This document shows positions 16,023 to 24,817 of a DNA stretch of 64,000 bases, piece after piece (position 1 is the first letter of the stretch; the number at the start of each line of letters is the position of its first letter). The DNA is from Chitinophaga pinensis DSM 2588. GTDB lineage: Bacteria; Bacteroidota; Bacteroidia; Chitinophagales; Chitinophagaceae. The translations under genes were made by a program, and so were the position numbers. A model generated the notes under the pieces. The model was not told where the DNA came from. It did not search any database and was given only the letters and a program-made list of their open reading frames with translations. The stretch spans positions 4,954,001 to 5,018,000 of the forward strand of contig NC_013132.1 of assembly GCF_000024005.1 (NCBI RefSeq), in the 5' to 3' direction.

Positions 16023-16720
16023 GCAAACAATATCAGGGCATAAAAGAGCAGGCTTACGAAGCCAATATGCAATTGCCTGCACTGGGACTGGTACTCTTTA
16101 CATTCGGAAATGTAAGCGTAGTTGACCGTGCTGCCGGCGTATTTGCCATAAAACCCAGCGGCGTGCCTTATGTGCAGCTGTCGCCGGATCAGATGGTGAT
16201 CGTTGACTTTGACGGTAACACCGTTGAAGGTAACAGCCGCCCCTCCTCGGATACCCAAACTCATGCGGTATTATACAAGCACTGGGATGATATCGGCGGT
16301 ATCGTACATACGCATTCCACGTATGCAACTGCCTGGGCACAGGCACAGCGCGATATCCCTGTTTATGGTACTACGCACGCTGATCACCTTACCGCAGACG
16401 TACCCTGTGCAGCGCCTATGAGTGATGACATGATCAAGGGGAATTATGAATACCAAACCGGTTTTCAGATCATGCAATGCCTGCAGGAAAGAGGTCTTTC
16501 CCACAAGGATGTAGAGATGTTACTTGTCGGTAATCACGCTCCTTTTACCTGGGGTAAAACAGCTGATAAAGCGGTCTATAATGCCGCTGTGCTGGAAGAA
16601 GTAGCACGTATGGCATTTCTTACGGAGAGTATCCGTCCGGAATGTCCGAAGCTGAAAGAGGCGCTGATTAAAAAACATTTTGAACGCAAACACGGGCCCG
16701 ATGCTTATTATGGACAATAG
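16019..16720 (+). CDS. araD: L-ribulose-5-phosphate 4-epimerase
   Basis: A 233-residue class II aldolase/AraD protein that converts L-ribulose 5-phosphate to D-xylulose 5-phosphate. Key features are FGNVSVVDRAAGVFAIKPSG near the N-terminus, SSDTQTHAVLYKHW, the metal-binding VHTHSTYATAWAQ, the THADHL stretch, and LVGNHAPFTWG with the last His ligand. The length is that of the family. It overlaps araB by four bases and is followed 30 bases later by araA, so the three form one operon feeding arabinose into the pentose phosphate pathway. Confidence 0.96.
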   Translation: MSKQYQGIKEQAYEANMQLPALGLVLFTFGNVSVVDRAAGVFAIKPSGVPYVQLSPDQMVIVDFDGNTVEGNSRPSSDTQTHAVLYKHWDDIGGIVHTHSTYATAWAQAQRDIPVYGTTHADHLTADVPCAAPMSDDMIKGNYEYQTGFQIMQCLQERGLSHKDVEMLLVGNHAPFTWGKTADKAVYNAAVLEEVARMAFLTESIRPECPKLKEALIKKHFERKHGPDAYYGQ

Positions 16721-16750
16721 CGCAGGTCATCACCTATAAATTCCAACAGC

Positions 16751-18256
16751 ATGATACAGTTGAAGCAATTTGAAGCCTGGTTTATCACAGGCAGCCAGCA
16801 TCTTTACGGAGAAGAAACTTTAAAGCAGGTAGCGGCGCATGCTGAAAAGATCGCGCAGTCCCTGAGCAATGAAGCCAATATACCGGTACGCATCGTCTTT
16901 AAACCAGTCGTAAAGACGCCTGACGAAATTTATCGTATCTGTCAGGAAGCGAATACAGCGCCTGATTGTATCGGCGTCATCGCATGGATGCATACTTTTT
17001 CTCCAGCCAAAATGTGGATCGGCGGACTGAAAGTATTACAACGTCCATTGCTGCACCTGCATACCCAATTTAACCGCGACATCCCATGGGGTGATATAGA
17101 TATGGACTTCATGAACCTGAACCAGTCCGCACATGGTGACCGTGAGTTTGGTTTTATGATGTCAAGAATGCGTATGGATCGTAAAGTAGTGGCAGGCCAC
17201 TGGCAGGATCCGGACGTCGTTGCAGAAATCGGCGTATGGCTGCGCGCAGCTGCCGGTTGGTTTGACTGGCAGGGTGCACGTTTTGCCCGTATAGGCGATA
17301 ATATGAGACAGGTAGCTGTTACCGAAGGGGATAAAGTAGAAGCAGAACTGCAGTTCGGTTATTCCGTTAATGGTTACGGTATCGGTGATGTCGTGAAATA
17401 CATTAATGGCATCAGCGACGCGGCTATCGGTAAACTGGTGCAGGAATACCAGGATACCTATACGTTGTCAGCCGCTTTACAGAAGAACGGCGCACAACAT
17501 GCCTCCCTGCTGGAAGCCGCACGTATCGAGTTAGGTCTGCGTGCATTCCTGGAAGAAGGCAGATTCAAAGGCTTTACTGATACCTTCGAAGACCTGCATG
17601 GTATGGAACAATTGCCGGGTATTGCTGTGCAACGTCTGATGGCAGATGGTTATGGTTTCGGCGGAGAGGGCGACTGGAAGACCGCTGCATTAGTGAGAGC
17701 CATGAAGGTAATGGGAAGTGGTTTGCCGGGTGGTAACTCCTTCATGGAAGACTATACATATCATTTTGATCCGGATAACAGACTGGTGCTGGGTGCGCAT
17801 ATGTTAGAGATCTGTTCTTCTATAGCGAGCGGTAAGGCGTCCTGTGAGATACATCCATTGGGTATTGGTGGTAAAGCGGATCCGGTAAGATTGGTGTTTA
17901 ATGTAGCCAGCGGACCGGCGATTAATGCGTCAGTGATTGATATGGGTAACCGGTTTAGATTGCTGGTGAATGAAGTGGAGGCTGTTGCACCATTGCATGA
18001 GCTGCCGAAATTGCCCGTGGCGAGGGTGTTGTGGAAGCCGTATCCGGATATGCGTACGGGGTGTGCCGCGTGGATCCAGGCGGGTGGTGCGCATCATACT
18101 TGTTACAGCCAGAATCTCGGGGCTGCGCATATGCAGGATTTTGCTGACATGGCGGGTATTGAGTATGTGAAGATCGGTCAGCAAACGGATTTGTATCAGT
18201 TCCGGAATGAGTTGCGGTGGAATGATGCGTTTTATCTGATGAAAGGATTTAAGTAA
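16751..18256 (+). CDS. araA: L-arabinose isomerase
   Basis: A 501-residue isomerase that converts L-arabinose to L-ribulose, the first step of the pathway. The start [20 protein letters not shown] is typical. The metal and catalytic residues expected for the family are visible in [35 protein letters not shown] and [22 protein letters not shown] is the usual N-terminal signature. It lies last in araB-araD-araA, and a terminator follows 50 bases after the stop. No arabinose transporter or arabinosidase is visible in the window. Confidence 0.97.
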   Translation: MIQLKQFEAWFITGSQHLYGEETLKQVAAHAEKIAQSLSNEANIPVRIVFKPVVKTPDEIYRICQEANTAPDCIGVIAWMHTFSPAKMWIGGLKVLQRPLLHLHTQFNRDIPWGDIDMDFMNLNQSAHGDREFGFMMSRMRMDRKVVAGHWQDPDVVAEIGVWLRAAAGWFDWQGARFARIGDNMRQVAVTEGDKVEAELQFGYSVNGYGIGDVVKYINGISDAAIGKLVQEYQDTYTLSAALQKNGAQHASLLEAARIELGLRAFLEEGRFKGFTDTFEDLHGMEQLPGIAVQRLMADGYGFGGEGDWKTAALVRAMKVMGSGLPGGNSFMEDYTYHFDPDNRLVLGAHMLEICSSIASGKASCEIHPLGIGGKADPVRLVFNVASGPAINASVIDMGNRFRLLVNEVEAVAPLHELPKLPVARVLWKPYPDMRTGCAAWIQAGGAHHTCYSQNLGAAHMQDFADMAGIEYVKIGQQTDLYQFRNELRWNDAFYLMKGFK

Positions 18257-18305
18257 TTAAAGATCGATAGGCTGAATAAGCCAATGATGACGTGGAATAT
18301 CAATC

Positions 18306-18339
18306 GCCGGTCCGTTTCGTACGGATCGGCTTTTTATTT
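18306..18339 (+). terminator. Terminator of the arabinose operon
   Basis: GCCGGTCCGT (18306-18315) pairs with ACGGATCGGC (18321-18330), with one G-T wobble, around a 5-base loop, and is followed by TTTTTATTTT. Confidence 0.85.
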
Positions 18340-18349
18340 TGGACGAGTT

Positions 18350-18630
18350 GATGCGGTTTTTTGATACGTATTATTGGGTAGTGAGATGCGGGTTTGATGC
18401 GGTTTTTGAGGTGTGGTATTGGGTGGTGATGGGGAGGTTATGCTGCTGCGGGTTGAGGTGAGACGCGGGTTTGATGCGGTTTTTGAGGTGTGGTATTGGG
18501 TGGTGATAGGGGAGATTATGCTGCTGCGGGTTGAGGTGGGGACGCGGGTTTGATGCGGTTTTTTGAGGTGTGGTATTGGGTGGTGATAGGGGAGATTATG
18601 CTGCTGCGGGTTGAGGTGGGGACGCCGGGC
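18350..18630 (+). repeat. Tandem repeat of about 78 bp, 3.5 copies
   Basis: Units begin GATGCGGTTTTT at 18350 (shortened, diverged), 18396, 18473 and 18552, giving periods of 77 and 79 bases for the full copies. Each full unit contains GTGTGGTATTGGGTGGTGAT and TGCTGCTGCGGGTTGAGGTG. The copies are nearly identical. The plus strand is strongly G/T-rich. The unit is not a multiple of three across copies, so an in-frame repetitive protein is not conserved. It lies between the arabinose terminator and the RBBP9-like gene. Confidence 0.9.
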
Positions 18631-19044
18631 TGACGCCCTTTTTGCGAGAAGGGCTATTGGGCGGTGAGGGGCGTGTTGGGCGTTGGGATGGGGGATTAAG
18701 CCTATCAAGCGGGGCGGGCTCTCAAAGGGCTAAGGCCCTTTGTCTCCACCTCAACCTCTCCGCTGATAACGTCAGGTGGATTGGTAAGGGCGTCTAAATA
18801 TTAATGAGCTGTTTAATTGATCTTGTAATTGATCTTGTAGGTGTTCATTTTTAATGCTTAGATTTTGGTTACTAATTTTTGTTTGTTAATTCTTAATGTT
18901 TGGTGCTTGTTTGCCAATGTTTGTTTGTTGATGCCTGTTTGTTGATTCTTTTTTACTGATTCTTTTTTGCTGATGCTTGTTTATTAATTCTGTCCTGTTT
19001 ATTAATTCTTAATTCCTAATTCTTAATTCTTAATTCCTAATTCT
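18631..19044. other. Gene-free A/T- and T-rich spacer ending in a heptad array
   Basis: The first part (to about 18720) is a diverged continuation of the G/T-rich repeat zone. The middle (18830-18980) is T-rich with irregular TTTGTTTGTTGAT-like runs. The end, about 19002-19044, is an AATTCTT/AATTCCT array, which is AATTAGG/AATTAAG on the minus strand and lies directly after the stop of the minus-strand gene at 19045. No protein gene is supported. Confidence 0.7.
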
Positions 19045-19587
19045 TTACAGTGTTTGCCAGTTTCTTACCAGCTCCGTTAATAATGTTTGTCCGGCGGGCC
19101 AGTCTCCCAGGTTGGAGTCGGCGTTGATGTGTCCTTTTTCGCCGGCATTGACAAACCGGCTTCCCCAGGCATTGGCGAAAGACCTGGCGCGTTCCAGGGT
19201 GGCATACTGGTCGTTGGTACTTGAAACCACAATACTTTTGAAGGGTAATGCAGACATCGGGATGGGGGAGAAGCCATGTGCTTCTTCAGGGAATCCTGGT
19301 CTTTCTGCGTCAGCCGGGGCTACCAGTAAGGCGCCTTTAATGCTGAGTTTTGTGTGTTGCGCCCAGTGGGCGAGTGCGATACATCCCAGGCTATGGGCGG
19401 CAATGACAACGTCCGGACCGGCTGCTGCTACGGCTTCCTCGATTGTCTTTATCCACTCTGTCATTTCTGGTGTGTCCCAATTTTGCTGATCGATACGTTT
19501 GTATCCGGGGTTGTGTTCCCAGATTGTTTGCCAATGCAATGGCCCTGAACCATGTAAACCTGGTGCAGTTAGTACGTTAACTTCCAT
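19045..19587 (-). CDS. RBBP9/YdeN-family serine hydrolase
   Basis: A 180-residue alpha/beta hydrolase of the RBBP9/YdeN group. The N-terminus MEVNVLTAPGLHGSGPLHWQ and the WDTPEMTEWIKTIEEAV stretch are typical. The nucleophile serine lies in AHSLGCIALAHW (about residue 67), the acid is probably in STNDQYA (about residue 125), and the histidine lies in GEKGHINADSNLGDWPAG. There is no signal peptide, so it is cytoplasmic. Substrates of this family are mostly unknown. Transcribed alone, with a heptad array directly behind its stop codon. Confidence 0.88.
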   Translation of the reverse strand: MEVNVLTAPGLHGSGPLHWQTIWEHNPGYKRIDQQNWDTPEMTEWIKTIEEAVAAAGPDVVIAAHSLGCIALAHWAQHTKLSIKGALLVAPADAERPGFPEEAHGFSPIPMSALPFKSIVVSSTNDQYATLERARSFANAWGSRFVNAGEKGHINADSNLGDWPAGQTLLTELVRNWQTL

Positions 19588-19688
19588 AAATAACCCTTTT
19601 TTAAAATACTTCCTTTAGCAAGACAGATGATGGTATAATTGGCACAGCGTTCAACAATGTACAAAAAAGGAATAAAAATACAAGTAGC

Positions 19689-20615
19689 TCAACCGTTAAC
19701 GAAACGCAAATTTCTGCGTATACCGGCATACTTGGACCGCTTCATGGGAGAGCGGCGGAATATGCGTTTGAATTCTTCTTCGGTGAGTTCTTCCCAGTCT
19801 TTGGTCGAAAAATTGAGGATTTCGGGAATGGGCGTAAATTCTACCGTCTTATTGGGTTTGGAAAAACGGTTCCAGGGGCATACGTCCTGGCAGGCATCAC
19901 AGCCAAACATCCAGTTATCAAACTGTCCCTGCATGTTGTCAGGGATCAGTAATTCTTTCAGTTCTATGGTAAAATAGGAAATACAACGGCTGCCGTCTAC
20001 TACTCCTGGTTCGACGAGAGCACCAGTAGGACAGGCGTCGAGACAACGGGTACAGGATCCGCAGAAATCACCTACGGGTCCGTCATACAGGAGTTCCAGG
20101 TCGGTAATGAGGGTGGCGATAAAGAAGAAGGAACCGGCCTGTTTATGGATCAGATTCCCGTTTTTGCCCAGCCATCCCAATCCGCTGCGTTGCGCCCAGC
20201 TTCTTTCCAGTACAGGGGCGGAGTCCACAAAGCCCCGTCCGCTGACAGCCCCGAATTCTTCCTGCATTCTTGCCAGCAGGGTGTTCAGTTTGGCTTTGAT
20301 AACTTCATGATAGTCATGTCCATAGGCGTATTTGGAGATCTTGGGGGTATCCGTGCGCTGTTGCTCCCGGGGGTAGTAATTCAGGAGCAGGGTAATGACG
20401 GATTTTGCATTATCGACGAGTTTGCGGGGATCCACCCGTTTATCGAAATTGTTTTCCATATAATGCATGGATCCATGCATTCCCTTATGCAGCCACTTTT
20501 CCAGGCGACGGGCATCGTCATCCAGCTGCATTGCCTGTGCAATGCCGCAATGATCGAAACCGAGGTCGGCAGCATGCTTCTTAATAAAATCCGTATATTT
20601 TCCCCTTAGGTCCAT
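19689..20615 (-). CDS. queG: Epoxyqueuosine reductase
   Basis: A 308-residue cobalamin- and iron-sulfur-dependent enzyme that reduces epoxyqueuosine to queuosine in tRNA, the last step of queuosine synthesis. Visible features are [37 protein letters not shown] with KNGNL, and two 4Fe-4S motifs, [15 protein letters not shown] and [11 protein letters not shown]. Length and motif order are normal. The ATG at 20615 is preferred; the open frame extends to a TTG at 20627. Divergent from the DUF3857 pair. No other queuosine gene is nearby. Confidence 0.95.
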   Translation of the reverse strand: MDLRGKYTDFIKKHAADLGFDHCGIAQAMQLDDDARRLEKWLHKGMHGSMHYMENNFDKRVDPRKLVDNAKSVITLLLNYYPREQQRTDTPKISKYAYGHDYHEVIKAKLNTLLARMQEEFGAVSGRGFVDSAPVLERSWAQRSGLGWLGKNGNLIHKQAGSFFFIATLITDLELLYDGPVGDFCGSCTRCLDACPTGALVEPGVVDGSRCISYFTIELKELLIPDNMQGQFDNWMFGCDACQDVCPWNRFSKPNKTVEFTPIPEILNFSTKDWEELTEEEFKRIFRRSPMKRSKYAGIRRNLRFVNG

Positions 20616-20714
20616 GAGTGGCTGCAAGTTACATAAAAATAAAAGTATGCTATAGCAAGTGTTGGAATATCAATTTTACATACCTTCACTTTCAAATAAT
20701 CCTTATATCCTTAT

Positions 20715-22733
20715 ATGCGTAGCAGATCTATTGTATTCCCCCTGCACCTTATAGTAGGTTGCCTTATCTCTTGTACAGCATTCTCACAATCGAAAGTTAA
20801 ATTCGGAAAGATCTCACCAGAAGATTTTAAACCCACATCGTTCGAGAAAGATACTTCAGCCCATGCGGTGATTATTGCTGATGTCGGATCATCAGAATAT
20901 GAAGCTGACAGAGATGACCTCCATATGATTTTTAAGCAGTACAAGCGTATTAAAATCATTGATAAGAATGCCTATGATGAAGCCACCGTCCGGGTGGGGC
21001 TTTATCATGTCGGCTCAGCAGAGGAAAAATTACAGAACGTAAAAGCCGTTGCCTACAACCTGGTAGACGGCAAGGTTGTAGAAACCAAAATGGACAGCAA
21101 AAGTATCTTTAATGACAAAGTCGGCAAGTCCGTAAACGTTAAAAAGTTTACCATTCCCGACGTGAAAGAAGGTACTATTATCGAGTATTCCTACACCGTT
21201 AACTCGCCATGGAAGTACAGTCTGAAAAGCTGGAGTTTCCAGGATGAGTATCCGGTGCTGTTAAGTGAATACACCGTAGAGATTCCAGAGTTTTATGACT
21301 TCGTTTTCCTGAAACAGGACGTGAACGGATTACTGAAACACAAGGCAGACATTGACAGAAAGACTTTTAACCTTAGTTATGAGTCCAGTCCGACTGCTGC
21401 TGCAGAGCATTTCAGTCTGGCGGCGAATACGGTTAAAAACGTCTGGTCTGCAGAAAACGTACCGGCGCTGAAAGAAGAAGGTTACACCACCTCACTTTCC
21501 AATCACATTACCAAGATCGAATTCCAGATCGCCGCTTTAAAGTTCCCCAACAGCCCTGTTAAGCCGATGATGGCTTCCTGGGATAAGTTTTCAGAGGAAC
21601 TGTATAAAGATGAAGATTTCGGCGCAGACCTGGGTAAGAACAACGGTTACCTCGGCGACGTGGTAGACGGTCTGGTGGCTGGTGTGAAAGAAGATACCGC
21701 CAAAGCCCGCCGTATTTACAATTATGTACGGACCAACTTTACCTGTACGGATCATGATGGTCTGTACCTGAGTAAACCGCTGAAAACAGTCTTCACTTCC
21801 CACAATGGCAATGAGACGGATATTAACCTGTTGCTGGTTGCGATGTTGCGTCGTGCTAAACTGAAGGCGGATCCGATGATTCTCAGTACCCGTGATCATG
21901 GTGTGACCAATGAAATGTATCCGCTTGCTGCGCGCTTTAACTACACGGTGGCAACACTGACGGTTGATACGCTTTCGTATTTCCTGGATGCTTCCCTGTC
22001 ATACCTCGGATTCGGTCGTCTGAGTTCTTCCTGTTATAATGGACATGCCCGTCTGTTGCTGGAAGGTACCACCCCGATGCCTGTTTATCTGAACCCGGAT
22101 GACCTGGTAGAGCAGAAAACCACTTATGTCATGGTCATGGGAGGCGAAGGTGGTTCCCTGAAAGGCAGTTACCAGCAGATACCTACCTATTTTGAATCCT
22201 GCTCTATGCGTGCGGGTATAAAAGATAAAGGGAAGGATACTTATTTCAAAGGGCATGAGAAAGACTTTGGCGCTGAAACTACTATCAGTGGTGTTGAAGT
22301 AGAAGATATGAATGATAATGAGGTGCCTTTAAAAGTAAAATATGACTTCGAAATGAAGCCTGACGAATCAGGCATGTTGTATATCAATCCGCTGTTTAAA
22401 GAAGCGACACTGAAGAACCCTTTCCTGTCTGAAACGCGTTTCTACCCGGTAGAAATGTCGCATGTGATAGATGAAACCTATACGCTGAATCTGGCAATAC
22501 CGGAAGGTTATGAAGTAGAAGAGCTGCCAAAATCCTCCGTAGTGAAACTGAACGAGACAGACGGTGTTTTCCAGTACCTGATCCAGGCGAGTGAAAACAA
22601 TATCCAGTTCCGTTCCCGCATCAAATTGAGCAGAGCTGTATTTGCTCCGGAGGAATATGTAGAACTGCGCAGATTCTATGATATGATTGTTAAGAAACAA
22701 TCAGAACAAATTGTACTGAAAAGAAAAAGCTAA
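20715..22733 (+). CDS. DUF3857/transglutaminase-like exported protein with a degenerate active site
   Basis: A 672-residue exported protein. A signal peptide (possible lipobox LISC at Cys19) is followed by DUF3857 (YDEATVRVGLYHVGSAEEKL, then VKKFTIPDVKEGTIIEYSYT) and a transglutaminase-like core. Where the paralogue downstream has the catalytic Cys in GDCKALSNYMCAML, this protein has NETDINLLLVAML, with Glu in place of Cys. The catalytic His (FNHVIV in the paralogue) is Tyr (FNYTVA). It is therefore probably not an enzyme but a binding or structural partner. The gene ends 3 bases before the next one, so the two are co-expressed. Confidence 0.85.
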   Translation: MRSRSIVFPLHLIVGCLISCTAFSQSKVKFGKISPEDFKPTSFEKDTSAHAVIIADVGSSEYEADRDDLHMIFKQYKRIKIIDKNAYDEATVRVGLYHVGSAEEKLQNVKAVAYNLVDGKVVETKMDSKSIFNDKVGKSVNVKKFTIPDVKEGTIIEYSYTVNSPWKYSLKSWSFQDEYPVLLSEYTVEIPEFYDFVFLKQDVNGLLKHKADIDRKTFNLSYESSPTAAAEHFSLAANTVKNVWSAENVPALKEEGYTTSLSNHITKIEFQIAALKFPNSPVKPMMASWDKFSEELYKDEDFGADLGKNNGYLGDVVDGLVAGVKEDTAKARRIYNYVRTNFTCTDHDGLYLSKPLKTVFTSHNGNETDINLLLVAMLRRAKLKADPMILSTRDHGVTNEMYPLAARFNYTVATLTVDTLSYFLDASLSYLGFGRLSSSCYNGHARLLLEGTTPMPVYLNPDDLVEQKTTYVMVMGGEGGSLKGSYQQIPTYFESCSMRAGIKDKGKDTYFKGHEKDFGAETTISGVEVEDMNDNEVPLKVKYDFEMKPDESGMLYINPLFKEATLKNPFLSETRFYPVEMSHVIDETYTLNLAIPEGYEVEELPKSSVVKLNETDGVFQYLIQASENNIQFRSRIKLSRAVFAPEEYVELRRFYDMIVKKQSEQIVLKRKS

Positions 22734-22736
22734 TCA

Positions 22737-24665
22737 ATGTTTTCGTTTTTAACCAAAAAATACGCATCCGCAGTTTGTTACTGTGTATGCGTATTATTGT
22801 CCATAGGCCCGGCTTTTGCCGGAGACCCGATTTATCCGGCCATGCTGATTCCAGATTCTCTGAAGAAGAATGCACACGCGGTAACGCGTCTGGAAGAGGT
22901 GACCGTAAAGGTCAATGATCCCCGGGATGTGCGTATGACCATGCACTATATTGTTACGGTGCTGGATGCGGAAGGGGAGAAGTTTGCCTATTTCGCCGGT
23001 GGCTATGATAAATTGACGGAAATCCGTTCTATTAAAGGCACCTTATACGACGGACTGGGATTACCCATCAAAAAGCTTAAACAGAGCGATATACAGGATC
23101 TGAGCGGCACTGGCGGTGATCTGATGACGGATGACCGTATTAAACGCCACGTCTTTTATCACAACCTGTATCCGCACACCGTGGAGTATGAGGTGGAAAT
23201 CAGGTATAATCATAGCTATTACCTTCCAAAATGGCGTCCGCAGGACGACGAATCCATTGCGGTAGAGCAGAGTAAACTGACCGTGATTACGCCAAAGGAC
23301 TATTTACTCCGCTATAAGGCGCTCAATTATAAAGGCGAACCCTTATTGGGAAATGACGGATCCGACCGTACTTATACCTGGGAGGCGAAGAACCTTTGTG
23401 CTGTTCCGGAAGAACCTTATGCGCCACATTGGAGCACCCGTTCTATATCGGTGCTGCTGGCTCCGGCGTCATTTGAAATGGCACAGTATAAGGGGACGAT
23501 GAATACCTGGGAAGAATTCGGGAAATTCTCCTATATACTGAATCAGGGAAGAGACGTACTGCCGGATAATATAAAGCAGACCGTACATCAGCTGACGGAT
23601 GGTCTAGCCCGCGAGCAAAAGATCTCGAAGCTCTATGAATATCTGCAACAGCATACCCGTTATATCAGTGTACAATTGGGTATAGGCGGCTGGCAGACTT
23701 TCGATGCTGCTTATGTGGCCTCCAAAGGGTATGGCGACTGTAAGGCACTTTCCAATTATATGTGTGCAATGCTGAAGGAAGCGGGTGTTAAAGCCTCCTG
23801 TGTGCTGGTATATGCCGGGGAAGACAGGAATGATGTAACACTGGCAGATTTTCCTTCGCCCAGTTTCAATCACGTAATCGTATGCGTACCCGATACAAAA
23901 GATACGACATGGCTGGAATGCACCAGCAGTACAGTGCCTCTGGGCTATATGGGAGAATTTACCGGTAACAGGTCTGTGCTGATCGTAGACGAAAACGGGG
24001 GGAAACTGGTACGTACACCTGTCTATTCTATGGAGCAGAATGTACAGACACGTAATATCGTCGCTAAAGTGGAGGAATCCGGCGAAATGAGTGTCAGGGC
24101 TAATAGCCGTTATAGCGCATTACAGACGGATGACCTGCATTCAGCACTGAACAGCCTTACCAAAGAGAAACTGATGGAGGCGCTGAAACAAGTGGGCTTT
24201 TTCCCCAGTTACGAGGTGAAAAGTTATGACTGGAAGGAAACTAAGTCTGTGTTGCCATATATTGACGAGCGGATCGAAATTACTGCCCGTAACTATGCTA
24301 CGATCACGGGTAAACGCATGTTCATCGAGCCTAACCTGATGAACAAGACTTCAAAGCGATTATCTGTTGATTCCGTACGCAGGGCAGACATCTACCTGAG
24401 TCATTCCTATCGTGATATCGATACCGTAAAGATCACTATTCCGGAGGGTTATACACCTGAAGCGATGCCTCAGCCAATGACCTTAGAGAGTCCTTTCGGG
24501 GTTTATTCTTCAAAAGTGAGTATCGAAGGGAATGTGATCACTTATATCCGTTCTATTGATCATAAAGGAGGTACTTACCCTGCCAGTTCCTATGGGGAGC
24601 TGGCAAAGTTCTATAATAGTATGTATAAAGCAGACAGGAGCAGGATCGTTCTCGTCAAAAAGTGA
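22737..24665 (+). CDS. DUF3857/transglutaminase domain protein, active-site residues intact
   Basis: A 642-residue exported protein with a signal peptide (cleavage near GPAFAG), an N-terminal DUF3857 domain, a transglutaminase-like core and a C-terminal beta-rich part. The Cys of GYGDCKALSNYM (about residue 338), the His of SFNHVIVCV and the acidic residue region DTTWLECTSS form the expected triad. Such proteins are widespread in Bacteroidota; the substrate is unknown but likely envelope or peptide-related. It follows its degenerate paralogue after 3 bases and is closed by a strong terminator. Confidence 0.88.
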   Translation: MFSFLTKKYASAVCYCVCVLLSIGPAFAGDPIYPAMLIPDSLKKNAHAVTRLEEVTVKVNDPRDVRMTMHYIVTVLDAEGEKFAYFAGGYDKLTEIRSIKGTLYDGLGLPIKKLKQSDIQDLSGTGGDLMTDDRIKRHVFYHNLYPHTVEYEVEIRYNHSYYLPKWRPQDDESIAVEQSKLTVITPKDYLLRYKALNYKGEPLLGNDGSDRTYTWEAKNLCAVPEEPYAPHWSTRSISVLLAPASFEMAQYKGTMNTWEEFGKFSYILNQGRDVLPDNIKQTVHQLTDGLAREQKISKLYEYLQQHTRYISVQLGIGGWQTFDAAYVASKGYGDCKALSNYMCAMLKEAGVKASCVLVYAGEDRNDVTLADFPSPSFNHVIVCVPDTKDTTWLECTSSTVPLGYMGEFTGNRSVLIVDENGGKLVRTPVYSMEQNVQTRNIVAKVEESGEMSVRANSRYSALQTDDLHSALNSLTKEKLMEALKQVGFFPSYEVKSYDWKETKSVLPYIDERIEITARNYATITGKRMFIEPNLMNKTSKRLSVDSVRRADIYLSHSYRDIDTVKITIPEGYTPEAMPQPMTLESPFGVYSSKVSIEGNVITYIRSIDHKGGTYPASSYGELAKFYNSMYKADRSRIVLVKK

Positions 24666-24677
24666 AATAATTGCAGT

Positions 24678-24726
24678 CCGGTGCCGGAAAAGCTGTAAAA
24701 ACAGCAGTCCGGCACCGGTATTTCTG
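24678..24726 (+). terminator. Terminator of the DUF3857 pair
   Basis: CCGGTGCCGGA pairs perfectly with TCCGGCACCGG, with an inner GCTGT/ACAGC stem. The tail is TATTTCT. It begins 12 bases after the stop codon. Confidence 0.8.
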
Positions 24727-24817
24727 ACAAAATGCCCCAACTGTTAACCTTGGACTATGTTTTGTTGTTCTCTATACGTCGTTTAGAAAGACGAAAAAGG
24801 AGAAAACAAAACTGTAT

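Noticed and set aside
18334..18708. 124-codon minus-strand ORF through the tandem repeat
   Set aside because: The protein is only a translation of the 78-bp repeats (Pro/His/Thr-rich) and copies differ in frame; no start context.
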